Notes: a model not told the origin generated them from the letters alone. Numbered from the stretch's first letter, positions 1-5,907 are shown. The stretch is DNA of 14,622 nt from CAVPDE01 sp964580575 (GCA_964580575.1 CAZOLJ010000100.1:1-14622); one strand, 5' to 3'. Made by a program: numbers and translations.

Positions 1-32
1 CCGGCCCTCCTGCCTTGTACCGCTCCCTGTGA
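1..32. repeat. 32-bp direct repeat, copy 1
   Basis: The first 32 bases of the window recur without a mismatch at 1350-1381; similarity stops right after the shared GTGA end. The left boundary is unknown because the window starts here. The copy ends 14 bp before the -35 box of the vapBC promoter. It has no long internal palindrome, so it does not look like a classical attC site. It could be a recombination scar, a small interspersed repeat, or a shared upstream segment of two toxin-antitoxin-type units. Confidence 0.85.
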
Positions 33-46
33 TTGCCTGCCACTTA

Positions 47-75
47 TTGACAAGACCCCGTATCGAGTATATACT
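47..75 (+). promoter_or_regulatory. vapBC sigma-70 promoter
   Basis: TTGACA at 47-52 and TATACT at 70-75 are separated by 17 bp, close to the ideal sigma-70 promoter. The first downstream gene is vapB, with its start at 106. Confidence 0.8.
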
Positions 76-93
76 TCTTTCAGTATTATATAC
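67..93. promoter_or_regulatory. Probable VapB operator (inverted repeat)
   Basis: GTATATA at 67-73 and TATATAC at 87-93 form a perfect 7-bp inverted repeat with a 13-bp spacer. The left arm covers part of the -10 box. Type II toxin-antitoxin operons are normally repressed by the antitoxin-toxin complex bound to such a site, so this is the likely autoregulatory operator. The binding itself is inferred. Confidence 0.6.
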
Positions 94-105
94 AGAGGTG
101 TGGTC

Positions 106-360
106 ATGGGAATCAGCATAAGAAACCCCAAGGCTGAGCAATTGGCGCGGGAAGTGGCAGAGCAAAGCGGCGAAAGCCTGACCCAGGCGATCATTCGTGC
201 CCTGGAAGAACGCCTTGAGCGACTCAAAGGCCGTCGATCTGCAACGACATTGACAGAAGAGATTCTGAGGATTTCCCAGCGGTGTAGTGCACTTCCTGAA
301 TTGGATGAACGAAGCCCGGATGAGATCCTTGACTATGACAACAGAGGAGTCCCGAAATAA
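106..360 (+). CDS. vapB: VapB-type antitoxin
   Basis: This 84-residue protein resembles the PSK-type/Rv0623-like VapB antitoxins. An N-terminal GISIRNPKAEQLAREVA segment, expected to form the dimeric DNA-binding part, is followed by a charged helix rich in Glu and Arg. The acidic C-terminal tail (about 65-84, with DERSPDEILDYD) would wrap around the toxin. I chose ATG 106 because AGAGG at 94-98 lies 7 bp upstream; a GTG at 100 is the alternative and sits too close to that site. The gene overlaps vapC by one base in a TAATG arrangement, indicating translational coupling. It should neutralise VapC and repress its own promoter. Confidence 0.85.
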   Translation: MGISIRNPKAEQLAREVAEQSGESLTQAIIRALEERLERLKGRRSATTLTEEILRISQRCSALPELDERSPDEILDYDNRGVPK

Positions 361-764
361 TGGTCATTGACAGCTCCGCTTTAATCGCCGTGTTGCTTGG
401 CGAACCTGATTCCAAAATTTTTTCTGAGGCAATCGCCAATGCGCCGAAACGACTTGTGAGCGCTTTCTCAGCCTTGGAGACTTCGATCGTCATTGAATCA
501 AAAAAAGGTGAACCCGGAGGCCGTGAGCTTGATTTACTTATTCACAAGGCTCGCATTGAAATTGTGCCTGTCAATGAGGAGCAGTTTGAACTCGCTCGAC
601 GAGCGTGGCGAGATTTCGGAAAAGGGCGTCATCCGGCAGGACTCAACATAGGCGATTGCTGCTCCTATGCATTGTCCAAGCACTCCGGGGAACCGCTTCT
701 CTTTAAAGGCGAGGACTTTTCCAAAACCGACATTCAGTCAGCTCTTCCACAGACCCAGCAGTAG
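360..764 (+). CDS. vapC: VapC toxin, PIN-domain ribonuclease
   Basis: This 134-residue PIN-domain protein is a probable Mg-dependent endoribonuclease toxin. The expected acidic active-site residues are present: Asp4 (MVIDSSALIAVLLGEP), Glu40 (SALETSIV), Asp99 (LNIGDCCSYALSK) and Asp119 (LLFKGEDFSKTDI). Length and motif order are normal for the family, so the toxin appears intact. The start overlaps the vapB stop by one base, the usual antitoxin-first layout. VapC enzymes of other bacteria cut initiator tRNA or rRNA, but the target cannot be read from this sequence. The higB remnant begins 70 bp downstream. Confidence 0.9.
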   Translation: MVIDSSALIAVLLGEPDSKIFSEAIANAPKRLVSAFSALETSIVIESKKGEPGGRELDLLIHKARIEIVPVNEEQFELARRAWRDFGKGRHPAGLNIGDCCSYALSKHSGEPLLFKGEDFSKTDIQSALPQTQQ

Positions 765-834
765 TAAGTCCTGCTCCAGTATCTTTCGGGGATTCCCTGT
801 ACGTCTACGTTCTAGGACACTCCTAACCCGTGCA

Positions 835-900
835 TGGTTCATCACCTTTGAGTGGGAACAAGGGGAGGCTCTGCGGGTCGATCTTGAACAGTCTCATTGA
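835..900 (+). pseudogene. 3' remnant of a HigB-type toxin gene
   Basis: Reading from TGG at 835 gives WFITFEWEQGEALRVDLEQSH and then TGA at 898-900. This matches the C-terminal strands of HigB toxins (RelE superfamily), which typically end in a pattern like NWRLTF-W-G-DA--VDLEDYH. It lies directly before higA, exactly where higB belongs in a higBA operon. The preceding 70 bases show no HigB-like sequence in any frame, so only about 21 codons of the roughly 90-codon toxin gene remain. The toxin is therefore non-functional. The assignment rests on residue pattern and position, not on a search. Confidence 0.65.
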
Positions 901-908
901 GGAAAGTC

Positions 909-1238
909 ATGAAAGAGTATTCGGTCAAAAGACCTTTGAGGCGTCCTCCGGTTCATCCGGGTGAGGTCCTGCGTGAAGATGTACTGCCTGCGCTCCGGCT
1001 GTCGGTGAGCGAAGCTGCTAGGCGCTTAGGGGTTTCTCGTCAGCAACTGCACCGTATCTTGGCGTGCACACATCCGATCACGACAGACATGGCCCTCAGG
1101 ATTGGCAAGTTTGCCGGAAACGGGCCAGAGTTATGGTTGCGCATGCAGCAGGCATATGATTTGTGGCATGTCGAGCGACGAATGCAAAGCGACCTATCGA
1201 AGATCGAGCCGGTCGCTTCCGTTGAATCCGAGGCCTAG
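909..1238 (+). CDS. higA: HigA-type antitoxin (orphan), Xre-family HTH
   Basis: This 109-residue HigA/VapI-family antitoxin has the diagnostic N-terminal HPGEVLREDVLP (16-27). A helix-turn-helix follows at about 32-52 (SVSEAARRLGVSRQQLHRIL), then ITTDMALRIGKFAGNGPELWLRMQQAYDLW, which is highly typical of the family. ATG 909 is preferred because GAGGA at 899-903 lies 5 bp upstream; TTG 897 would overlap the higB remnant. Its cognate toxin gene is reduced to a fragment, leaving the antitoxin without a local partner. It may persist as a DNA-binding regulator or protect against a related toxin elsewhere. It may be transcribed from the vapBC promoter. Confidence 0.85.
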   Translation: MKEYSVKRPLRRPPVHPGEVLREDVLPALRLSVSEAARRLGVSRQQLHRILACTHPITTDMALRIGKFAGNGPELWLRMQQAYDLWHVERRMQSDLSKIEPVASVESEA

Positions 1239-1249
1239 TAAAGTCATTC

Positions 1250-1269
1250 TTCGCTTTCCTAAAAGCGAA
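1250..1269 (+). other. Small hairpin after higA
   Basis: TTCGCTTT (1250-1257) and AAAGCGAA (1262-1269) form an 8-bp stem with a 4-base loop, 12 bp after the higA stop. No T-tract follows on the plus strand, so it is at best a weak terminator or an mRNA-stabilising structure. Confidence 0.35.
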
Positions 1270-1349
1270 TGAAGACTGAAGCCTGAAATCCTCCCTTCCC
1301 GTCCACCTAGAGATTCTGCTCGAAGACGAAAGGGCCGAGCTGGTCGACC

Positions 1350-1381
1350 CCGGCCCTCCTGCCTTGTACCGCTCCCTGTGA
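1350..1381. repeat. 32-bp direct repeat, copy 2
   Basis: Perfect second copy of the sequence at 1-32. It ends 17 bp before the TTGACA of the ATPase promoter, almost the same position relative to a promoter as copy 1. Its left end (CGGCCCT at 1351-1357) can also pair with AGGGCCG at 1331-1337, a fold whose counterpart for copy 1 would lie outside the window. Confidence 0.9.
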
Positions 1382-1398
1382 AGACGGAAAATCGGCTA

Positions 1399-1427
1399 TT
1401 GACATGTCTGTCGTCATTTGGCATGAT
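1399..1427 (+). promoter_or_regulatory. Promoter of the DUF4143 ATPase gene
   Basis: TTGACA at 1399-1404 is followed after 17 bp by CATGAT at 1422-1427 (four of six matches to the -10 consensus). Transcription would start near 1434, at or within the first codons of the gene, so the message would be leaderless or nearly so. The palindrome GACATGTC (1401-1408) lies against the -35 box. Confidence 0.5.
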
Positions 1428-1436
1428 AAATGACGA
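1411..1436. promoter_or_regulatory. Inverted repeat over the -10 box and start codon
   Basis: TCGTCATTT (1411-1419) and AAATGACGA (1428-1436) form a perfect 9-bp inverted repeat with an 8-bp spacer that contains the -10 box. The right arm contains the first ATG. The position suits an operator for repression, possibly autoregulation as in toxin-antitoxin units. No regulator is identified. Confidence 0.55.
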
Positions 1437-2605
1437 TGAAGTCGTCAAGCAAATCAACTGACGCAAATAGCCCATGGGTGGAGCGGATCATTGACCTGCC
1501 CGCACTCCTGGAGAAGAAGTCCTATTTCCTTTTCGGGCCGAGACAGACGGGGAAGACATTCCTGATTCACCATTCTCTCGCCGACGCCGGGGTCTACGAT
1601 CTTCTTGATTCATCCATTTACCTGTCTCTAAGCCGAGAACCCGGCCGACTGGGTCAGGAACTGACACCCCAGGATCGTATCGTCGTCATTGACGAGATTC
1701 AGCGCCTGCCTCACCTTCTCAACGAAGTTCACCGCCTTATCGAAACACAGGGGGTGCACTTCCTTCTTACAGGTTCAAGCGCCCGGAAGCTGCGCCGTGG
1801 GGGCGTCAACCTTTTGGGAGGACGTGCCAGGACCAAGTATTTGCGGCCCTTGATCTATAAGGAGCTGGGAAATCGATTTGATTTGCACCGCGCCATAGAG
1901 CGGGGGCTCCTCCCATCCATTTATTTCTCCGATGACGCCAGAGCCGACCTTGAGGCCTACACGGGCCTCTATCTTCAGCAAGAAATCGTTGCCGAGGGCG
2001 CGACCCGAAACATCCCTGCATTCAGTCGTTTCCTTAAGGCCGCGGCTTTTTGTAACGGCACAATTGTGAACTTCACAAATGTGGCCAACGATGCCCAAGT
2101 GGCACGAACTACAATCTATGAATATTTCGAGATCCTCAAAGATACTCTTGTTCTTCATGAGCTGCCTGCATGGAGAAAGACTAAGAAGCGCAAGCCGCTC
2201 GCTTCCTCGAAGTACTACTTTTTCGACGTGGGAGTGGTTTCGTCGCTTCAAGGCAGAGCCTTCCGCCCGGGCACGCCTGAATTCGGAGAAGCCTTTGAAA
2301 CCTACCTCATGCATGAACTCACGAGCTACCGCGACTACGTTTCAGGAGAGCCGCTTAGTTTCTGGCGGTCGACCACGGGGTTTGAGGTGGATTTCATTAT
2401 CGGCGATCATACTGCAGTGGAAGTCAAGGCAAAGAGCAACGTATCCCAGCAAGACCTGAGGTCACTCCGGGCACTAGCGGAGGAGAAAAGCTTAAAGAGA
2501 TACCTGTGCGTGTGCCTTGAGCCTAGGCCCAGAAGGGTGGAGGAAGTTCAAATCATTCCGTTCGGTGAGTTCCTGGAGGCATTGTGGAACGGCGAGTATG
2601 GATAA
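1430..2605 (+). CDS. AAA ATPase of the DUF4143 family
   Basis: This 391-residue protein has a Walker A motif GPRQTGKT (36-43), a Walker B motif RIVVIDEIQ (83-91) and a sensor-like TGSS (114-117), all in an AAA_14-type ATPase domain. A helical stretch at about 195-240 includes a winged-helix-like part. The C-terminal DUF4143 region contains FEVDFIIGDHTAVEVKAK (318-335), an E-VD-(x)n-EVK pattern like that of restriction-endonuclease-fold nucleases. Members are cytoplasmic, often lie in mobile or toxin-antitoxin-rich regions, and lack a settled function. The length is typical and the gene looks intact. No ribosome-binding site precedes ATG 1430 or ATG 1436, which fits a leaderless message. The 3' end overlaps the convergent abiEii gene by 58 bp. 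Confidence 0.85.
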   Translation: MTMKSSSKSTDANSPWVERIIDLPALLEKKSYFLFGPRQTGKTFLIHHSLADAGVYDLLDSSIYLSLSREPGRLGQELTPQDRIVVIDEIQRLPHLLNEVHRLIETQGVHFLLTGSSARKLRRGGVNLLGGRARTKYLRPLIYKELGNRFDLHRAIERGLLPSIYFSDDARADLEAYTGLYLQQEIVAEGATRNIPAFSRFLKAAAFCNGTIVNFTNVANDAQVARTTIYEYFEILKDTLVLHELPAWRKTKKRKPLASSKYYFFDVGVVSSLQGRAFRPGTPEFGEAFETYLMHELTSYRDYVSGEPLSFWRSTTGFEVDFIIGDHTAVEVKAKSNVSQQDLRSLRALAEEKSLKRYLCVCLEPRPRRVEEVQIIPFGEFLEALWNGEYG

Positions 2606-3465
2606 ATTTTGATTCTTGTTGCAACGTCCAAGAAGAATTCGCGGGACCAGATGGAGAGATTCTCTGGGTTTTTGACAAAAGGCTCCACCTCTCTGCGGGC
2701 CTGGTTCACGTCTAACTTGTTCACTGCATTAGCCAGTAGATCCTTGAATTTTCCAGGCGTCAGAGGATCTTCGCCTTTCCAGTGACCTGTCTGGCGCATG
2801 CGCTCCTCAAGATGCCCTAAATGCAGTTCGGGATGATTGGCAGCATACCATATGAGGTCGTACCAGTCGCGGCCTTTGACTCTGCTCTTCCAGGTCCTGT
2901 AAAGAATCGCGTGCATTTTTCCGGCGAAGAGGTCCGGCAACACAAATGAACGTACAGCAAAAGGAATGGGTTGCAAGAGGAATCGGGTTTCGGTGCTAAA
3001 ACCCGGAGGCGGATTCGTATCGACTTCCATCTTTACCTTGAGCATCTTTCCTTTCGGTAGCGCCTGCAGAACATCCTTCCCTGCTTCAATGGTGAGCAGC
3101 TGATTTCGCGTATCTGCTTTCAAGAATGCGGATTGGATCGGTGTCTGTATCGCTTTATTGACCTTTTCAACATGGACGTCGAAGCCAAAGCCCTCCATCT
3201 CCTTCTGTACGAACGCCGTATATCCGGTAAGGTCGAAATCCTTTGAGGGCTGAAGCAAGGAGAAGTCAATGTCTTCGGAGAATCGATCCAGCCCATAGAG
3301 AATCCGGAGCGCGGTACCACCATAACAAGCCGCCTTTTCGAAGAACTTAGCCCGCCACAGACCGAGCAACGCAATCTCCTGGAGGATTTCCCGCAAGGCG
3401 TTAACGTAGTCGTTAAGCGCATGGCAATCATATTTGGAGACCATCTTGGCTATGGCTTCATGCAT
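2548..3465 (-). CDS. abiEii: AbiEii-type toxin, nucleotidyltransferase
   Basis: This 305-residue protein belongs to the AbiEii/MenT-like nucleotidyltransferase toxins (DNA polymerase beta fold). Motif I is GGTALRILY followed by RFSEDIDF, with Ser63 and the metal-binding Asp65 and Asp67. KVKMEVDTNPP supplies the third acidic residue (Asp149). AGKMHAILYR (181-190) and KGRDWYDLIWY (198-208) are the conserved downstream motifs. Relatives transfer nucleotides to tRNA or other acceptors and stop growth during phage infection. AAGGA about 9 bp upstream supports ATG 3465. It overlaps the stop of the upstream abiEi by 8 bp. The last 20 or so residues are encoded opposite the end of the ATPase gene. 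The family's key residues look intact. Confidence 0.88.
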   Translation of the reverse strand: MHEAIAKMVSKYDCHALNDYVNALREILQEIALLGLWRAKFFEKAACYGGTALRILYGLDRFSEDIDFSLLQPSKDFDLTGYTAFVQKEMEGFGFDVHVEKVNKAIQTPIQSAFLKADTRNQLLTIEAGKDVLQALPKGKMLKVKMEVDTNPPPGFSTETRFLLQPIPFAVRSFVLPDLFAGKMHAILYRTWKSRVKGRDWYDLIWYAANHPELHLGHLEERMRQTGHWKGEDPLTPGKFKDLLANAVNKLDVNQARREVEPFVKNPENLSIWSREFFLDVATRIKIYPYSPFHNASRNSPNGMI

Positions 3466-4123
3466 GTGCTTTTTCCTTTACCTGGCCCCGGCGCATGCGT
3501 CGGACGAGTCTGCCGAGGGCTCTGATCTTTTGAGACCGATAGCGCAAGGCAATAGCGTCCAAGTCATCTGGATTCATCTCATGAAGTGCTGCCGGGTCCA
3601 CACGGAGGTTTCTCTCAAGGTAATCGATCAGTTCCTTCTGTGTGTGGAGCCCCGTACCCCGGTCTTCGTAGATCTTGTCGGCAAGAGCCTTCTCTGGAGT
3701 CGCTATCAGGAAGGCTCTTCCATCACCGGCGTCTACCCTATCCATCCCAATCTGAAAGGCGCGAAGGGGAATCATTCGATAAATGAACAATCCAACAGGC
3801 GTCAGAAACCTGTGTGAACGTCCTGTTGTTACGGAGGTAACGCCTTCCACGCGCTCGGGGATCAGCCCATAATGCTGCAGGGCATAGTCTGAAGAGATGT
3901 AGGACGGACCGTAGATCAGATTTGCCAGGATTTCGGTGGAGTAGGGCGCCTGGCGGGCGCCGTCGCCGAAAACGTATAGACCCTTCTTCACACGTATAAT
4001 GATACCCTTGCTGATGAGATCAGAAATCTTGTCCCTGGGGCGAGCGTAATCTCCGAGGGCCACAAGAAGCGTTTGGTAGTCGAACTCCTCTTGAGGTATA
4101 TTCTTTCTGATCGTTTCAATCAT
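3458..4123 (-). CDS. abiEi: AbiEi-type antitoxin, winged-helix regulator
   Basis: This 221-residue protein has an N-terminal winged helix-turn-helix (about 1-53, ending in the wing-like GIIIRVKKGLYVFGD). A C-terminal antitoxin domain follows, with the typical ILANLIYGPSYISSDYALQHYGLIPE (65-90) and ATPEKALADKIY stretches. In type IV AbiE systems this protein counters the AbiEii toxin without stable binding and represses the operon. The gene lies first and overlaps abiEii by 8 bp, the usual order. ATG 4123 has only a weak ribosome-binding site (a GGTG-type stretch). The inverted repeat at 4196-4224 upstream is the probable site of autoregulation. Confidence 0.88.
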   Translation of the reverse strand: MIETIRKNIPQEEFDYQTLLVALGDYARPRDKISDLISKGIIIRVKKGLYVFGDGARQAPYSTEILANLIYGPSYISSDYALQHYGLIPERVEGVTSVTTGRSHRFLTPVGLFIYRMIPLRAFQIGMDRVDAGDGRAFLIATPEKALADKIYEDRGTGLHTQKELIDYLERNLRVDPAALHEMNPDDLDAIALRYRSQKIRALGRLVRRMRRGQVKEKAHA

Positions 4124-4195
4124 AACCGTTCACCACTAAGATACGAATCATCTGACGCCAACAGGGTTGATGGCAAAAAAATAGCATTTTTGACG

Positions 4196-4224
4196 TAGTA
4201 TGTCGACAAAATCCCGACATACTA
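4196..4224. promoter_or_regulatory. Probable AbiEi operator
   Basis: TAGTATGTCG (4196-4205) and CGACATACTA (4215-4224) form a perfect 10-bp inverted repeat with a 9-bp spacer, about 75 bp upstream of the abiEi start. Known AbiEi antitoxins bind inverted repeats in their own promoter, so this is the best operator candidate. A minus-strand promoter must lie nearby, but no convincing -10/-35 pair stands out. The rest of 4124-4397 shows nothing further that can be assigned. Confidence 0.65.
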
Positions 4225-4397
4225 TGCAGAAATCATGGCAAATTGAGATGAGAGAGTTGAGCAGAACCGAATTCCCTTAGGAAACAACGTGACAAAGATG
4301 ACGAAGCTTGACATGGGCGGCCTGACGACTAACTTTAGTACCCAAAGACTCACAAGCGGTTTCCAGGCCCAAGGGCGTTGTAGGATTGATTAAAACT

Positions 4398-5246
4398 ATG
4401 ACCGAGTTCGTAAACCAAAATGAAGCGACCATCCGGTTAGCCTTCTTTTTCGGTATCCTCCTTCTCATCGGCCTTTGTGAGATCCTGGCGCCGCGACGGC
4501 CCTTGACTACATCCAAAGTGAGCCGGTGGTTCGGGAACCTGGGAGTGGTGGTCATCAGCACGGTTCTGGTGCGCATCCTGTTTCCCATAACGGCCGTTCA
4601 GCTTGCCTTCTGGGTCGACCAGAAAGGGTGGGGCGTGTTTAATGCTTTGGACTTTCCTTACTGGATGGTCGTGCTTCTTTCCATCATCCTGCTCGATTTC
4701 ATCATCTATCTTCAGCATGTCATGTTCCATGCGGTTCCCACGCTCTGGCGTCTCCACATGATGCATCACGCCGATCTGGATTATGATCTGACCACAGGCA
4801 TTCGTTTCCATCCGATCGAGATCCTGATCTCCATGGTGATCAAATTCGGGGCGATCGTTGTGCTCGGAGCCCCGGCCCTTGCGGTGGTTTTCTTCGAGAT
4901 CATTCTGAACGGCATGGCCATGTTCAACCACGGGAACTTCTACCTCCCTCTGACATTGGACCGTGTGCTGCGCTGGCTCGTGGTGACGCCGGACATGCAC
5001 CGGGTCCATCATTCCGTCTTCCCGAGCGAGACCAATTCCAACTATGGTTTTAACCTCTCCTGGTGGGACCGGATCATGGGGACCTACCGGGCCCAGCCGC
5101 GTCTGGGGCACGATGGGATGACTATCGGCCTAAACCAGTTTCGGGACCCCTCCAAACTGACTTTTCCCTGGATGCTCATCCTGCCTTTTGTCGGCAAGCA
5201 GGGAACCTACGCGATCAACCGCCGAGGCACCCAGGACGAGGGGTGA
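4398..5246 (+). CDS. Membrane fatty acid hydroxylase / sterol desaturase family protein
   Basis: This 282-residue integral membrane protein belongs to the fatty acid hydroxylase superfamily, which uses a di-iron centre held by clustered histidines. The clusters are visible: HVMFH (107-111), HMMHH (120-124), FHPIE (His138), NHGNF (His178) and HRVHH (201-205). Hydrophobic segments lie at about 15-28, 48-72, 88-108, 144-172 and 262-268. The protein should act on a lipid substrate (hydroxylation or desaturation), which cannot be named from sequence. I chose ATG 4398, with AGGAT 11 bp upstream, over TTG 4386. An oxygen-dependent enzyme is somewhat unexpected next to the anaerobe-type activase genes. 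No partner gene is adjacent. Confidence 0.9.
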   Translation: MTEFVNQNEATIRLAFFFGILLLIGLCEILAPRRPLTTSKVSRWFGNLGVVVISTVLVRILFPITAVQLAFWVDQKGWGVFNALDFPYWMVVLLSIILLDFIIYLQHVMFHAVPTLWRLHMMHHADLDYDLTTGIRFHPIEILISMVIKFGAIVVLGAPALAVVFFEIILNGMAMFNHGNFYLPLTLDRVLRWLVVTPDMHRVHHSVFPSETNSNYGFNLSWWDRIMGTYRAQPRLGHDGMTIGLNQFRDPSKLTFPWMLILPFVGKQGTYAINRRGTQDEG

Positions 5247-5247
5247 T

Positions 5248-5319
5248 TTCAGTCCGAGAAAGGCGGCGTTCCTTCAGGGCTTACGCCATCGCGGGGAGGC
5301 ATGAAACGCCGCGACTGAA
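5248..5319. other. Nested inverted repeat after the hydroxylase gene
   Basis: Two nested pairs of arms are present: TTCAGTC (5248-5254) with GACTGAA (5313-5319), and GCGGCGTT (5263-5270) with AACGCCGC (5305-5312). The long loop begins one base after the hydroxylase stop codon. There is no T-tract on either side, so a Rho-independent terminator is not supported. It may be an RNA structure at the junction of two convergent transcripts. Confidence 0.4.
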
Positions 5320-5334
5320 GGCGCACCGAACGAT

Positions 5335-5448
5335 TCAAAGGGTTTGCCTGATGTCGTAGCCGGCCTCTCTGAGTTTGTTTACGACCTCTTTGGCGTGATC
5401 ATGGCTGCGCGTTTCCGGATAATAGAGCAATTCAGATCCCCTGGGCAT
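5335..5448 (-). CDS. Possible small protein, 37 residues
   Basis: ATG at 5448-5446 opens a frame encoding MPRGSELLYYPETRSHDH, then AKEVVNKLREAGYDIRQTL and TGA at 5337-5335. The composition is protein-like: mixed charged and amphipathic, with a probable helix in the second half. There is no ribosome-binding site before the ATG. The frame is the direct in-phase continuation of the upstream gene through its TGA at 5475-5473, with eight sense codons in between. It may therefore be a translationally coupled small protein, a readthrough extension, or the tail of a formerly longer gene. I do not recognise the family. Confidence 0.4.
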   Translation of the reverse strand: MPRGSELLYYPETRSHDHAKEVVNKLREAGYDIRQTL

Positions 5449-5472
5449 GGTTGGCTGCTGAAGCCGTGATCC

Positions 5473-5907
5473 TCAGAACGTTCCCAACTGGCAAGGGCCG
5501 ATCTTGATCCCCAGGGTCTCGCAGGCAGAGGAGATTTCCATTTTCTTTAATTGCCGTTTCTCAGCCAGGGCCCAGGCAGAGGCGCAGGACAGGCGACCGT
5601 TCACCAAGGCCTGCCCTATGGCTTTTTCGAGATCCGGTGGTACCCTCTCAGCCGGTTGGACAATCCTCTTGGCGGGACTATACCCGAAGAGACCGAGCTG
5701 GCACTTGACGACCTTGACTTCCAGTGAATCGAGAGTGAATCCAACCTCTTCTGCGGGAACGCCCAGGCTCTCTGCGATTTCAAAGGCGACCGCACAGGCC
5801 ATGGCTCCGTCTGTCACTTTGGTCGTGATGTGGGTGCTCACCCGTGCATTGACTTGCCGGTCCGGGGAATGCTTTTTGCTGAAATGCCCTTTGTCTTCGT
5901 GCGTCAT
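5473..5907 (-). CDS. Unknown protein with a duplicated Cys/CQLG motif
   Basis: This 144-residue soluble protein of no recognised function has two copies of one unit, at about 34-73 and 104-144. Each runs Cys-Ala-x-Ala, then an Ile/Leu-Ala-Glu helix, then a TL-x-SLEVK or TLGIK stretch, and ends in CQLG-x-F (CQLGLF at 69-74, CQLGTF at 139-144). Cys38 and Cys69 of unit 1 match Cys108 and Cys139 of unit 2. Four conserved cysteines at matching places suggest metal or Fe-S binding or a redox role; this is inference. The N-terminus (1-30) is His- and Lys-rich with no signal peptide. AGGAG lies about 7 bp before ATG 5907. No operon partner is seen upstream. Confidence 0.75.
   Translation of the reverse strand: MTHEDKGHFSKKHSPDRQVNARVSTHITTKVTDGAMACAVAFEIAESLGVPAEEVGFTLDSLEVKVVKCQLGLFGYSPAKRIVQPAERVPPDLEKAIGQALVNGRLSCASAWALAEKRQLKKMEISSACETLGIKIGPCQLGTF

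Noticed and set aside
667..834. Upstream part of the plus-strand frame that ends at 900 as a real gene
   Set aside because: The first half is vapC read in another frame and the middle resembles no protein; only the last 21 codons look like HigB.
1..1381. Chromosomal integron attC sites or a CRISPR array as an explanation of the repeat
   Set aside because: There are only two copies 1.35 kb apart, and the repeat lacks the long internal inverted arms and core sites of attC.
4437..5111. Minus-strand open frame of 224 codons opposite the hydroxylase gene
   Set aside because: The product is a low-complexity His/Asp/Glu-rich string that mirrors the hydroxylase codons; the plus strand has the conserved histidine motifs.
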